Shown here: piece after piece, positions 8,833-17,108 of the stretch
Layout of the letters: each line of letters starts with the position of its first letter
Numbering within the stretch: position 1 is the stretch's first letter
NCBI RefSeq assembly: GCF_014207095.1
Contig: NZ_JACHBG010000002.1
Location: forward strand, 558,001 to 622,000
Source of the DNA: Martinezella lusitana
GTDB lineage: Bacteria; Pseudomonadota; Alphaproteobacteria; Rhizobiales; Rhizobiaceae
Direction: 5' to 3'
DNA: 64,000 nucleotides
Position numbers and translations under genes: made by a program
Notes under the pieces: generated by a model
The model's database searches: none
Seen by the model: only the letters and a program-made list of their open reading frames with translations
Told to the model about the DNA's origin: nothing

Positions 8833-10085
8833 CAGATCTCGCCTGGATCGATATCGCGCTGACCAATGCCCGGCCGCAGGTGCTGGGTGCGCTGCTGCGC
8901 TATTTCCGCAATCTCGACATCGCCGAGGAGGCCTTTCAGGAGGCCTGCCTCAAGGCCCTGAAAGCCTGGCCCGACAAGGGACCGCCGCGCGATCCGATTG
9001 CCTGGCTGATCTTCGTCGGGCGGAATAGCGGCATCGATACCGTGCGCAAGCGGTCGAAATTGCAGAGCTTGCCGGATGAGGAGACGATATCGGATACCGA
9101 CGATGCCGAGAGCGATCTTGCCGAGCGCCTCGATGGCTCGGGCTATCGCGATGACATTCTGCGGCTGCTGTTCATCTGCTGTCACCCCGATCTGCCGGCG
9201 ACGCAGCAGATTGCGCTTGCGCTGCGCATCGTCTCTGGCCTGTCGGTGCCGCAAATCGCCTGCGCGTTCCTCGTCAGCGAAAGCGCCATGGAACAGCGGA
9301 TTACCCGCGCCAAGGCGCGTGTTGCGGCCGCTGGCGTTCCCTTCGAAACGCCGGGCGCCGTGGAGCGAAGCGAGCGGCTAGCGCTCGTCAGCGCCATGAT
9401 TTACCTGATCTATAATGAGGGCTATTCGGCTGGCGGAACGCATCGCGAGGCTGCCGCCTTTGCTGATGAGGCGATCCGTCTCGGCCGGCTGCTACTGCGG
9501 ATTTTTCCCTCCGAGCCGGAAACCATGGCACTGCTGGCGCTGATGCTCTTGCAGCAATCGCGCAAGGAGGCACGGTTCGATGCGGATGGGCAGATTATCC
9601 TTCTGGAAGAGCAGGACCGCTCGCTGTGGGACAGGACATCCATCGACGAGGCGCTGGCGTTGCTCGACAAGGCGATCCGCCATCGTCGGCCCGGGCCTTA
9701 TCAGGTGCAGGCCGCGATCGCTGCGCTGCATTCGCGGGCGAAACGTGCCGCTGATACCGACTGGGCGGAGATCGATCTGCTCTATCAAATGCTGGAAAAG
9801 CTGACGCCATCTCCTGTCGTCACGCTCAATCGTGCAGTCGCCCTGTCGAAACTGAAGGGCGCGGAAGAGGCACTGGCATTGATCGCTCCGCTTGAGGGGC
9901 CGCTCGACAGCTATTTCTATTTCCACGGGCTGAGGGGCGGCTTGCTGATGCAGCTGCAGCGCCCGCAGGAGGCGCGCATCGCCTTCGACAGGGCCATTGC
10001 GCTTGCGCGTTCACCCGCCGAGGCCGCCCATATCCGTCATCAGCTCGATTGCCTGAATGCTGGTGCGCTTGCAGCGACGAAATGA
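8829..10085 (+). CDS. ECF sigma factor with C-terminal TPR-like extension (ECF42 group)
   Basis: A 418-residue protein, far longer than a normal ECF sigma factor (about 180 residues). Region sigma2 is at about 15-80 (EEAFQEACLKALKAWP). Region sigma4 is at about 115-175 (LALRIVSGLSVPQIACAFLV, then a helix-turn-helix with AMEQRITRAKAR). The rest is an alpha-helical, TPR-like domain beginning with the ECF42-typical ALVSAMIYLIYNEGY. No anti-sigma factor is encoded nearby, as expected for this group, in which the C-terminal extension is needed for activity. It is the second gene of an operon with the DGPF protein, probably autoregulated through the promoter at 8409. Confidence 0.93.
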   Translation: MTDLAWIDIALTNARPQVLGALLRYFRNLDIAEEAFQEACLKALKAWPDKGPPRDPIAWLIFVGRNSGIDTVRKRSKLQSLPDEETISDTDDAESDLAERLDGSGYRDDILRLLFICCHPDLPATQQIALALRIVSGLSVPQIACAFLVSESAMEQRITRAKARVAAAGVPFETPGAVERSERLALVSAMIYLIYNEGYSAGGTHREAAAFADEAIRLGRLLLRIFPSEPETMALLALMLLQQSRKEARFDADGQIILLEEQDRSLWDRTSIDEALALLDKAIRHRRPGPYQVQAAIAALHSRAKRAADTDWAEIDLLYQMLEKLTPSPVVTLNRAVALSKLKGAEEALALIAPLEGPLDSYFYFHGLRGGLLMQLQRPQEARIAFDRAIALARSPAEAAHIRHQLDCLNAGALAATK

Positions 10086-10106
10086 TCGAAAAAAGTGTGT
10101 CCGCGC

Positions 10107-10133
10107 TGTCGGAAAATGACTGTGCTGAACGTC
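10107..10133 (+). promoter_or_regulatory. candidate ECF42 promoter for the AHSA1-DoxX genes
   Basis: TGTCGG (10107-10112), a 17-base spacer and CGTC (10130-10133). The two elements and the spacing are identical to the site at 8409-8435, although the spacers share no obvious sequence. It lies 52 bp upstream of the AHSA1 gene. Confidence 0.65.
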
Positions 10134-10185
10134 GTTAAAATATAGGCGGCAGCGGCCGCGCCAAACAGCAAAGAGGAACTGAGAC

Positions 10186-10656
10186 ATGACCGAACAGAGC
10201 CAACGGCACGAACTTTCGCTGACGCGCGTTATCAACGCGCCGCACGAGAAGATCTTTCGGTGCTGGACCGAGGCCGATCTTTTGAAGCAGTGGTTTGCGC
10301 CGCTGCCATGGACGGTATCTGCCGCCAAGATCGATCTTCGTGCCGGCGGTGCGAGTTCGATCACCATGCGCAGCCCCGAAGGTGAGGATTATCCCGGCAA
10401 CGGCGTCTATCTGGAGGTGGTTCCGAACGAACGGATCGTTTTCACCGATGCGTTCACCAGCGCCTGGGTGCCGTCGGCAAAGCCGTTCATGGTGGTGACG
10501 ATCCAGCTCGACGATCTCGGCGGCGGCAAGACGCGCTACACCGCAACCGTCCTGCACTGGTCGGCCGAAGATCGCGAGGCGCATGAGAAAATGGGCTTCC
10601 ATCAGGGATGGGCCCAATGCGCCGACCAGCTTGCCGCGCTGGCAGCAAAGATCTGA
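10186..10656 (+). CDS. SRPBCC/AHSA1-domain protein
   Basis: A 156-residue protein with the START/Bet v1-like AHSA1 fold. It shows the usual opening LTRVINAPHEKIFRCWTEAD, the turn LLKQWFAP, and the closing helix HEKMGFHQGWAQCADQLAAL. The fold holds a hydrophobic cavity; members of this subfamily have no settled reaction. AHSA1 proteins recur with ECF42 and DGPF genes. A promoter-like element matching that of the sigma operon makes it a likely member of the same regulon. GAGG lies about 10 bases before the ATG. Confidence 0.9.
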   Translation: MTEQSQRHELSLTRVINAPHEKIFRCWTEADLLKQWFAPLPWTVSAAKIDLRAGGASSITMRSPEGEDYPGNGVYLEVVPNERIVFTDAFTSAWVPSAKPFMVVTIQLDDLGGGKTRYTATVLHWSAEDREAHEKMGFHQGWAQCADQLAALAAKI

Positions 10657-10686
10657 ATTACTGATTCAATTCCGGGGGATACATAG

Positions 10687-11115
10687 ATGTCTTACGCAGT
10701 CGATTCACCTTCACCATCTGTCACGCGCGCCCAGCGGGTAGCGGGCATAATCCTCAGCGGCCTGATCGTCGTCTTTCTCGTATTCGACGGTGTCATAAAG
10801 ATCATTCCGCTTCCCGTCGTCACGGAGACGATGGCGGGGCTCGGCTATTCCGCCGACCCTGCGCTTGCGCGGCTCCTCGGCGTCATCACGCTCGGCTGTG
10901 CCATCCTCTATGCGATCCCGAGAACTTCGGTCCTTGGCGCAATCCTGCTGACCGGTCTTCTCGGCGGCGCCATCGCTACGCATCTACGTGTGGGCAGTCC
11001 GATCTTTTCGCATCTGCTGTTTGGCGTCTATGTCGGCGTGATTGCCTGGGGTGGACTTTATCTTCGGAATGAAGCAGTTCGCAGAATGATTCCGTTCATT
11101 GATCGAAGCTTTTGA
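10687..11115 (+). CDS. DoxX-family membrane protein
   Basis: A 142-residue inner-membrane protein with four predicted membrane segments (about 18-36, 58-78, 84-102 and 108-126). It has the DoxX-like layout: a first helix with GLIVVFLVFDGVIKII, a TMAGLGY loop, and HLRVGSP between helices 3 and 4. DoxX-like proteins of this type recur beside AHSA1/DGPF/ECF genes; their role is not settled. It is 30 bp behind the AHSA1 gene with GGGGGAT upstream, so the two are probably cotranscribed. Confidence 0.88.
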   Translation: MSYAVDSPSPSVTRAQRVAGIILSGLIVVFLVFDGVIKIIPLPVVTETMAGLGYSADPALARLLGVITLGCAILYAIPRTSVLGAILLTGLLGGAIATHLRVGSPIFSHLLFGVYVGVIAWGGLYLRNEAVRRMIPFIDRSF

Positions 11116-11230
11116 TTTTTGAATCGATTTGCTAAGGCTCGCTCCCTCTGGAAGCAAACGGGTAGAGCGTGATATCGCCCGAAAGCCGCATGCGCTTTTC
11201 GGCGTCACGCTTGAACAAGGGGAGCGAGCC

Positions 11231-11743
11231 ATGCCGAAAGTGATGATCGCGCCGGTCAGGCAATCGGATGCAGAAGAGTTAATTGCCGCCAATATCGCCA
11301 GCAGCATCCACCATGTACCCTGGGCTCATCCCTTTCTTGACCGGGCTGGCTTCGATGCATGGTTCGGCCAGACAGTAACAGGGCCGAACATCGGTCTGGT
11401 GGCGCGCGATCCGGAATCGGGTGGCATTGTCGGTGTCGTCAATATCAGTCAGATGGTTTGGGGCGAGTTTCGCAGCGCCTTTCTCGGCTATCACGGCATG
11501 GTGGGTTTTGCCGGCCGAGGGTTCATGACGGAGGCTGTTCGGCTGGCCGTCGCCCATGCCTTTGATGCCATCGGCCTGCACCGGGTGGAGGCCAATATCC
11601 AGCCCGGCAATCATCCTTCGATCGCGCTGGTCAAGCGGCTTGGTTTCCGCAAGGAAGGGTTCTCGCCCAAATATCTGAAGATCGGCGGCGTCTGGTGCGA
11701 TCATGAGCGTTGGGCGCTGCTGTCGGACGATCCGCGGCTTTGA
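11231..11743 (+). CDS. GNAT-family N-acetyltransferase (RimJ/RimL-like)
   Basis: A 170-residue acetyl-CoA-dependent acetyltransferase. The acetyl-CoA loop is seen as YHGMVGFAGRGFMTEAVRLA and the RimJ/RimL signature as LHRVEANIQPGNHPSIALVKRLGFRKEG. This subgroup acetylates N-terminal amines of ribosomal proteins or small molecules; the substrate cannot be told. The ATG at 11231 was chosen because AAGGGGAGCG lies just upstream and the conserved fold starts there; the frame extends 34 codons further without support. Confidence 0.9.
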   Translation: MPKVMIAPVRQSDAEELIAANIASSIHHVPWAHPFLDRAGFDAWFGQTVTGPNIGLVARDPESGGIVGVVNISQMVWGEFRSAFLGYHGMVGFAGRGFMTEAVRLAVAHAFDAIGLHRVEANIQPGNHPSIALVKRLGFRKEGFSPKYLKIGGVWCDHERWALLSDDPRL

Positions 11744-11874
11744 TCCGCCTTGGAAAGGCGAAAGTCGCGCCTGCCGGCCAGAAAGGCATTGACTGCGTGG
11801 GGTGAAGAGGCGAAAGCCAGATCTCAAACTCTCGCAGATTATTGCCGAGAGCACGAGGGTGCCGGAAGCCGTAA

Positions 11875-12633
11875 ATGATCATCTCGAGTGAAGACGAACT
11901 GACCAAGCTGAAAGATATCGGCCGCATCTGCGCCAACGCGTTGCAGGCCATGGCGGCGGCGCTCGAACCGGGGATCACCACGCTGGAACTCGATGCCATC
12001 GGCCGCAAGGTGCTGGAGGATGCCGGGGCGCAGTCGGCGCCGGAGCTGGTCTACAAGTTTCCCGGCGCCACCTGCATCAGTGTGAACGAGGAAGTGGCTC
12101 ACGGCATTCCGGGGCCACGCGTGATCCGGGCGGGCGATCTGGTCAATCTTGACGTTTCCGCGGAGAAGGACGGCTTCTTCTCCGATACGGGCGCATCCTT
12201 CGCCGTGCCGCCGGTCAAGCCGAAGATCGAACGCCTGTGCCGTGACGGCAAGCGGGCGCTATGGGTCGGGCTTAATCAGGTGCGCAGCGGCGCGCCGCTC
12301 TCGAAGATCGGCCACGCCGTCGGCGCTTTCGCGCAGAAGAACCGCTATACGCTGATCGCAAATCTCGCCAGTCACGGTATCGGCCGATCCCTGCACGAGG
12401 AGCCGGCGGAACTGTCCACCTGGGCGGATCCGGACGAGACCCGGATCATGGAGGACGGACTGGTTTTCACCGTTGAGCCGTTCCTGTCGCTTGGCGCGAC
12501 CTGGGCTGAGGGCGGCGACGATGCATGGACGCTCTATGCCGATCCGCAGGCGCCTACGGTTCAGTACGAGCATACGATCGTCGCCACCCGCAATGGGCCG
12601 GTGATCCTGACCTTGCCTGACGTACAGGCTTAA
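11875..12633 (+). CDS. map: methionine aminopeptidase, type I
   Basis: It removes the initiator methionine from nascent proteins. At 252 residues, it shows the pita-bread fold landmarks: HGIPG, the metal-ligand Asp pair in NLDVSAEKDGFFSDTG, the His in SHGIGRSLHEEP, the Glu in FTVEPFLS and the final Glu in QYEHTIV. The opening MIISSEDELTKLKDIGRICA is typical of a secondary MAP paralogue; the essential rhizobial map gene may lie elsewhere. The TAA stop sits inside an intergenic palindromic repeat. Confidence 0.92.
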   Translation: MIISSEDELTKLKDIGRICANALQAMAAALEPGITTLELDAIGRKVLEDAGAQSAPELVYKFPGATCISVNEEVAHGIPGPRVIRAGDLVNLDVSAEKDGFFSDTGASFAVPPVKPKIERLCRDGKRALWVGLNQVRSGAPLSKIGHAVGAFAQKNRYTLIANLASHGIGRSLHEEPAELSTWADPDETRIMEDGLVFTVEPFLSLGATWAEGGDDAWTLYADPQAPTVQYEHTIVATRNGPVILTLPDVQA

Positions 12634-12831
12634 AGCGCACCGCGATCTCCAGTATTTGCTTTTGCGCTTTAAGCCTTTGTCTTGCGCATGTCGTTGTCGC
12701 AAAACCGCGCGGCACTTTGCGCGACTACAGCGCCGCGCGTCATCTGTGACGCGCAAAGGTCGCTGTAGCACTTTAAATCTGCTGCATAATTTTATCCTCA
12801 AATCGGTTCCGATTTGAGGAATTGTGCAGTG
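12627..12831. repeat. rhizobial mosaic palindromic repeat (RIME-like) between map and padR
   Basis: The whole spacer is made of nested palindromes. A 13-bp inverted repeat spans 12627-12639 and 12663-12675. CTACAGCG (12725-12732) pairs with CGCTGTAG (12761-12768) around GCGCGTCA (12735-12742) and TGACGCGC (12747-12754). An 11-bp palindrome lies at 12796-12806 and 12809-12819. A core around 12691-12713 is shared almost base for base with the repeat at 59251. The map stop codon lies in the first arm. Confidence 0.8.
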
Positions 12832-12834
12832 TCG

Positions 12835-13512
12835 TCAGTCTTCATTCTTCACGTCGCCGCGGATGATATCGGCTGCGGCACGCTCGAGAATGGCTGCGAT
12901 GCGTGCCCCTTCGGCCTTCGTCCAAGGGAACTTCGAGCGAAGGGCGGAGCGCAGCAGGTGGCGGGCGCGATGCACGTCGCCGGCACCGTGGCGATCGAAC
13001 GGGCTGTCGCGGCCATCATCCTCACCGCCATCGAAGACTTCGCGAACGCGGGCCATTTTTTCGCCAATCGCGGCCAGCTTGGCGAATGTCGCTTCCACCA
13101 GATCTTTGTTGTCGTCGACGCGCTTCTGGCCGCTTTCGGTGATGCGGTAGAGCTTCTTGGTGCCACTCGCCTCGACTTCGGCCTGGCCGGTTTCTTCCAG
13201 ATAGGTGAGGGCGGGGTAGATGACGCCCGGGCTCGGCACATAGAAGCCGCCGGAGCGCTCCTCGAAAGTCTTGATCAGCTCATAGCCGTGGCGCGGCTGC
13301 TCGGAGAGCAGGGCGAGGATGATGAGCTGCAGGTCGGCTGCATCGAACTTACGGCCGGTACGAAACCCGCCGCCGAACATGCCGCCCTTGAAGCCTCTCA
13401 TGAAATCTCTCCTATGGTCGCCGCGCGATTCACGGCCTCGACCATGTCGTAGGATATATGCCTCGACCATGTCAAAGCCCTCTCCGAACATGCGATCTCT
13501 AAAACCTCTCAT
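12835..13512 (-). CDS. PadR-family transcriptional regulator
   Basis: A 225-residue DNA-binding repressor. A Gly/Arg/Phe-rich N-terminal extension (about 1-55) precedes the PadR winged helix (DLQLIILALLSEQPRHGYEL, about 60-79). The recognition part has SPGVIYPALTYLEETGQAEV, and a C-terminal helical region serves for dimerisation. AAGGAG lies just before the ATG at 13512. An almost perfect palindrome sits 42 bp upstream, so autorepression is likely. No efflux pump or other usual PadR target is adjacent, and the ligand is unknown. A shorter start inside the Gly-rich region is possible. Confidence 0.92.
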   Translation of the reverse strand: MRGFRDRMFGEGFDMVEAYILRHGRGRESRGDHRRDFMRGFKGGMFGGGFRTGRKFDAADLQLIILALLSEQPRHGYELIKTFEERSGGFYVPSPGVIYPALTYLEETGQAEVEASGTKKLYRITESGQKRVDDNKDLVEATFAKLAAIGEKMARVREVFDGGEDDGRDSPFDRHGAGDVHRARHLLRSALRSKFPWTKAEGARIAAILERAAADIIRGDVKNED

Positions 13513-13827
13513 TGCGTTTCTCCTTTTGCGGGTGAGAGTTTATATCGTTAGTCATGTCGTAAGACATATATCGTAAGATAGCTTTGTGCAAGGGGGTGAT
13601 TGTTCAACGTCGATGGCCTGTGAATTGGGTGAGGTGGAGGAGGGAAAATTCATCCAACGGGTGAAGATCCGATGCTGAACAACTGCATCACGATCACGGG
13701 ATAAGCGATTACATCTGCGTAAGAATAGATCCTCGATAGTTGCCGCCCCTGACGAACTGTCTTAGGCTCCCGCGAATTTGATGCGATTTGCGATTTCGAT
13801 CGCCTTCACAGGAAAGCTGCGCCACCC
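13513..13827. other. 315-bp padR/bacA divergent intergenic region
   Basis: Holds the candidate PadR operator (13542-13580) and the unmapped bacA promoter region. CACAGGAAAG at about 13807-13816 could serve as the bacA ribosome binding site. I see no further gene or RNA. Confidence 0.6.
13542..13580. promoter_or_regulatory. candidate PadR operator
   Basis: ATGTC-GTAA-GACAT (13554-13567) is a perfect inverted repeat. It is flanked by direct copies of TATATCGTWA at 13541-13550 and 13567-13576. PadR-type operators are ATGT/ACAT dyads, which fits autoregulation of the gene starting at 13512. Confidence 0.55.
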
Positions 13828-15093
13828 GTGTTCCATTCCTTCTTCCCACAGCCGAAGCTGTTCTTCTCGTCCATGCTTGTGTGGATCGTCATTTGCCTTG
13901 CTGTCTGGTATTTGTTTGGAGCAAATCTTGCGACGAGTTACGGCATCGTTGCACTGCCGGAGGGCCAGGAACCCTATGACCTGACGTTCTTTCTGGTCGC
14001 CAGCAATGTCTGGTTCTACAGCTATTTCCTGCTCTGCGTGGTTCTGTTCTGCGGAACATGGCACGTGCTGGCAAGAAATCACCCCTGGAAGAACTGGTCG
14101 ATCTGGGGTTCGGCCCTGATCGTTCTCGTCACGTATTTTCTGGTGCAGGCCGCGGTCGTCTTGAACAACTGGCGCCTTCCGTTCGGCAACACGCTGCAGA
14201 ATGCCCTCTCGAAACAGGGCAACGTCACGGCGGCGGATTTCTATGGCTTGTTCATCCTGTTTGCGCAGCTGGCGTTTCTGCGGATGTTCTTGCTGGTGAT
14301 GACGGACTTTTTCACCAGCCACTATATTTTCCGCTGGCGCACAGCGATGAACGATTTCTACATGTCGAAATGGGAGAAGCTTCGGCATATTGAAGGCGCC
14401 GCGCAGCGTGTCCAGGAAGACACGATGCGTTTTTCGACGATCCTCGAAGGGTTGGGCGCCAGCCTCATCAATTCCGTCATGACGCTGATCGTCTTCCTGC
14501 CCATCCTTTTCGCTCTTTCGGGCTATGTTACGGATTTGCCGTTCATCGGCCAAATCCCCCACACGCTCTTCTGGCTGTCGCTCTTCTGGTCCGTATTCGG
14601 CACCGTCCTGCTCGCCGTTGTCGGCGTCAAGCTGCCGGGTCTCAATTTCCGCAATCAGCGCGTCGAGGCTGCTTATCGCAAGGAGCTTGTCTACGGCGAG
14701 GATCACGCGGACCGCGCTCAACCGGCCACGGTCAAGGAACTCTTCTCCAATGTGCGGCGCAATTATTTCCGCATGTATTTCCACTATCTCTATTTCAATA
14801 TTGCCCGCTATTTCTACGTCCAGGCCGACGGTATCTTCCTGACCATCATGCTGGTCCCGACGATCGTCGCCGGCAAGATCACCTATGGTATCTATCAGCA
14901 GATACTGACCGCCTTCGGGCAGGTCAGCGATTCCTTCCAATACCTCGTCAGCTCCTGGACGACGATCATCGAACTCCTGTCGATCCACAAGCGCCTGAAG
15001 GCGTTCGAGGCTGCCATCGACGACGAACCGCTGCCGTCGATCGATCAGCGCTACCTAGAGCGCGAAGTGGGCGTCGTCCAAAGGGATGGCTGA
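13828..15093 (+). CDS. bacA: peptide transporter BacA (SbmA/BacA family)
   Basis: A 421-residue inner-membrane protein that imports antimicrobial and NCR-type peptides; in Sinorhizobium meliloti it is needed for bacteroid survival in legume nodules. The opening MFHSFFPQPKLFFSSMLVW closely follows known rhizobial BacA. Several membrane helices follow, together with the conserved NWRLPFGNTLQNAL, FRWRTAMNDFYM and RVQEDTMRF segments and YQQILTAFGQVSDSFQYLV near the end. There is no ATPase domain, as in SbmA/BacA and unlike BclA. Translation starts at GTG (13828), the only start giving the family N-terminus. It is monocistronic, with a terminator right behind. Confidence 0.95.
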   Translation: MFHSFFPQPKLFFSSMLVWIVICLAVWYLFGANLATSYGIVALPEGQEPYDLTFFLVASNVWFYSYFLLCVVLFCGTWHVLARNHPWKNWSIWGSALIVLVTYFLVQAAVVLNNWRLPFGNTLQNALSKQGNVTAADFYGLFILFAQLAFLRMFLLVMTDFFTSHYIFRWRTAMNDFYMSKWEKLRHIEGAAQRVQEDTMRFSTILEGLGASLINSVMTLIVFLPILFALSGYVTDLPFIGQIPHTLFWLSLFWSVFGTVLLAVVGVKLPGLNFRNQRVEAAYRKELVYGEDHADRAQPATVKELFSNVRRNYFRMYFHYLYFNIARYFYVQADGIFLTIMLVPTIVAGKITYGIYQQILTAFGQVSDSFQYLVSSWTTIIELLSIHKRLKAFEAAIDDEPLPSIDQRYLEREVGVVQRDG

Positions 15094-15100
15094 TGGAGTA

Positions 15101-15124
15101 AGGCCCGGGTAACCGGGCCTTTTC
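15101..15124 (+). terminator. Rho-independent terminator of bacA
   Basis: AGGCCCGG (15101-15108), loop GTAA, CCGGGCCT (15113-15120), then TTTTC. It starts 8 bp after the bacA stop. Confidence 0.85.
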
Positions 15125-15267
15125 TTATGAGATGAGGCGGGCAACGGAAGATCTTCGTTTGCCACACTATTGGCCCTTCGCTTTGGCATCCTGAGCTCGT
15201 CGAAGGGGCGTTCGTCGCTGCAATCGATTCACTGGATCGATTGGCTCGGGCTTTGCCCGAGCGTTCC

Positions 15268-16260
15268 TCACCCCTGCTGCGACTTGCCTCGGGCTGCGAT
15301 CAGCGGGATGGCTTCGGAATAGCTGACGCAGGCGACATCCTGCTTGTGGCAGACATCGCTGACGAAGCGGTCGAGCGCACGCCAATATGCGCCGTCGTTC
15401 ATCTCGACGAAGTGGAAGCCGAGCTGAAGAGGGATGCGATCGCCGTCATATTGTTTGTTGAAGGCGGCTTCGAAAGCTTCGAAGGTGCGGTCCTCATAGA
15501 TCTTGGCGTTCGCCTTGTCTTCGGCGCCCTTGGAGTGCCGGACATAGAGATTATAATCCATGCCGATCACCACGCGGTTTTCAGGCCCTTCGGGGATGAG
15601 CGGCAGGCCGAAGCGATAGATGCCGTCGCCCACCTGCGGCAGGGCAGGGCCTTTGGTCACCAGGCTTGCATCATACTGGAAGCCCGCCTCTTTTTCCGCC
15701 GGCATCAGGCCGTCGCTGGTGGAGAGATAGGGGGCACGGAAGCCTTTGACATCGTGCGTGGCGAAATCTTCCCAGCCCTGCGGTTCCTTGTCGGCGAGGC
15801 CGACATTCTTCCAGGCGTCGCGAAGGGCGACGCGAGCACTCATGAACTCCTGCTTCCAGTCGGCAGCACTCCAGCCCTTACCGTCGAAATGGCCGCAGGC
15901 ATGGCTTGAGATGTCGTGGCCTTCCTGATGGGCATCCCAGATGTTGGCGATGCGGGTGCGCACATCGTCCTCGCTCTTGGCAAAGCCGACATTGGATTTG
16001 CCAACGCGCTGCTTAGGCCCCTGGTAAGCCTTGGCCTGCGCCTTGTTCATCAGGAAGGTGCAGGAGAGAAAATAGGTGAAATGTGCGCCGTTGCGCGAGG
16101 CGATCTCGCGGCTCTTCGTCCAGAGCGCATTGTCGTGAGCGCCGTCGAAGGAAATCATCACGAGCTGCTTGGGCTTTCCGTCAGCCTGGGCGACAGCCGG
16201 CAGGGCGAGGGAAAACGCAAGAGAGAGGCAGGAGGCTAAACGTAACATGGGCACCGACAT
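15268..16260 (-). CDS. secreted polysaccharide deacetylase-like protein (NodB fold)
   Basis: A 330-residue exported protein with a Sec signal peptide (residues 5-26, ending AVAQA). The NodB-homology domain begins with VMISFDGAHDN (Asp39, metal or catalytic base). It carries the metal site H-x3-H in SSHACGH. KGFRAPYLS fits motif 3, and LQLGFHFVEMNDG fits the late conserved block. NodB-fold enzymes remove acetyl or formyl groups from glycans; the real substrate may be peptidoglycan or an exopolysaccharide. The start at 16260 gives a short leader before the signal peptide; 16248 is equally possible. It is divergent from nnrU. Confidence 0.85.
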   Translation of the reverse strand: MSVPMLRLASCLSLAFSLALPAVAQADGKPKQLVMISFDGAHDNALWTKSREIASRNGAHFTYFLSCTFLMNKAQAKAYQGPKQRVGKSNVGFAKSEDDVRTRIANIWDAHQEGHDISSHACGHFDGKGWSAADWKQEFMSARVALRDAWKNVGLADKEPQGWEDFATHDVKGFRAPYLSTSDGLMPAEKEAGFQYDASLVTKGPALPQVGDGIYRFGLPLIPEGPENRVVIGMDYNLYVRHSKGAEDKANAKIYEDRTFEAFEAAFNKQYDGDRIPLQLGFHFVEMNDGAYWRALDRFVSDVCHKQDVACVSYSEAIPLIAARGKSQQG

Positions 16261-16424
16261 TGCTTGATCGAGCATGCCTTGCCAAAGATCAACCATCGAC
16301 CTGGGACGGCATGCTCCGGGTCGCATCCTTCCTTTCGTGCAAATGCGGCGAAGCTGCGGTGATGCTGGCAATTTTTTATCGATGTCGGTAAGGATGTTCC
16401 GACAAAACCGAAGGGATTTCATCC

Positions 16425-17006
16425 ATGGCATTGCTTATTCTCGGCATTGTTCTTTTTCTCGGCATTCATTTGATCCGCGTTGTCGCTCCCGGCCTGCGCG
16501 CCTCGCTGATCGCTAGCCTCGGAGAGGGCGGCTGGAAGATCGCCTATTCCATCGCAAGTATCGTCGCGCTGATCGTGCTGATCTACGGCTTCGGCCAGGC
16601 GCGCGACATGACGCCGATCTGGTCGCCGCCATCCTGGATGAGCCACATCACCGTCCTGCTGATGCTGTTTGCGATGATCTGTCTGGCGGCCTCGCTGCTT
16701 CCGGCGGGGCATATCGCGACCAAAACCAAGCATCCGATGGTGCTTTCGGTGAAGATCTGGGCGCTTGCGCATCTTCTCTCGAATGGCGATGGCGCTGCCA
16801 TTTTGCTCTTTGCCGCGTTTCTCGCCTGGGGCGTCATCCTGCGCATTTCGCTGAAGCGGCGCGAGCGTGCCGGCGAAATCAGCCGGCGTCCGTTCGTCTC
16901 GGCCACATATGATCTTTATGCGATCATCCTCGGCGTCGTAGCCTGGGGACTGATCATCTGGAAGCTTCATGCGTGGATTATCGGGGTTTCGCCGCTCGTT
17001 ATGTGA
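16425..17006 (+). CDS. NnrU-family membrane protein
   Basis: A 193-residue inner-membrane protein with five or so hydrophobic helices. It has the NnrU hallmarks: the opening LLILGIVLFLGIHLIRVVAP, the GEGGWKIAYSIASIVALIVLIYGFGQAR block, and HPMVLSVKIWALAHLLSNGD. NnrU was named in nitrite/nitric-oxide reductase gene regions of denitrifiers, and homologues are also linked to carotenoid 15-cis-zeta isomerase. No denitrification gene is near, so the role here is unassigned. AAGGGATT lies about 6 bases upstream of the ATG. Confidence 0.88.
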   Translation: MALLILGIVLFLGIHLIRVVAPGLRASLIASLGEGGWKIAYSIASIVALIVLIYGFGQARDMTPIWSPPSWMSHITVLLMLFAMICLAASLLPAGHIATKTKHPMVLSVKIWALAHLLSNGDGAAILLFAAFLAWGVILRISLKRRERAGEISRRPFVSATYDLYAIILGVVAWGLIIWKLHAWIIGVSPLVM

Positions 17007-17108
17007 CGATTTCTGCCATTCCCCCTTACAACGGCCGCAAAATGGAGTAGAAGGCCCGACTAACCCCTAAGCTTTTTGAGATTTATTTGGCCTGGGCCGG
17101 AGACGAGA

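Noticed and set aside
13762..14988. A 408-codon open frame opposite bacA
   Set aside because: bacA is unmistakable on the + strand; the opposite frame has low-complexity charged sequence typical of antisense frames in GC-rich genes.
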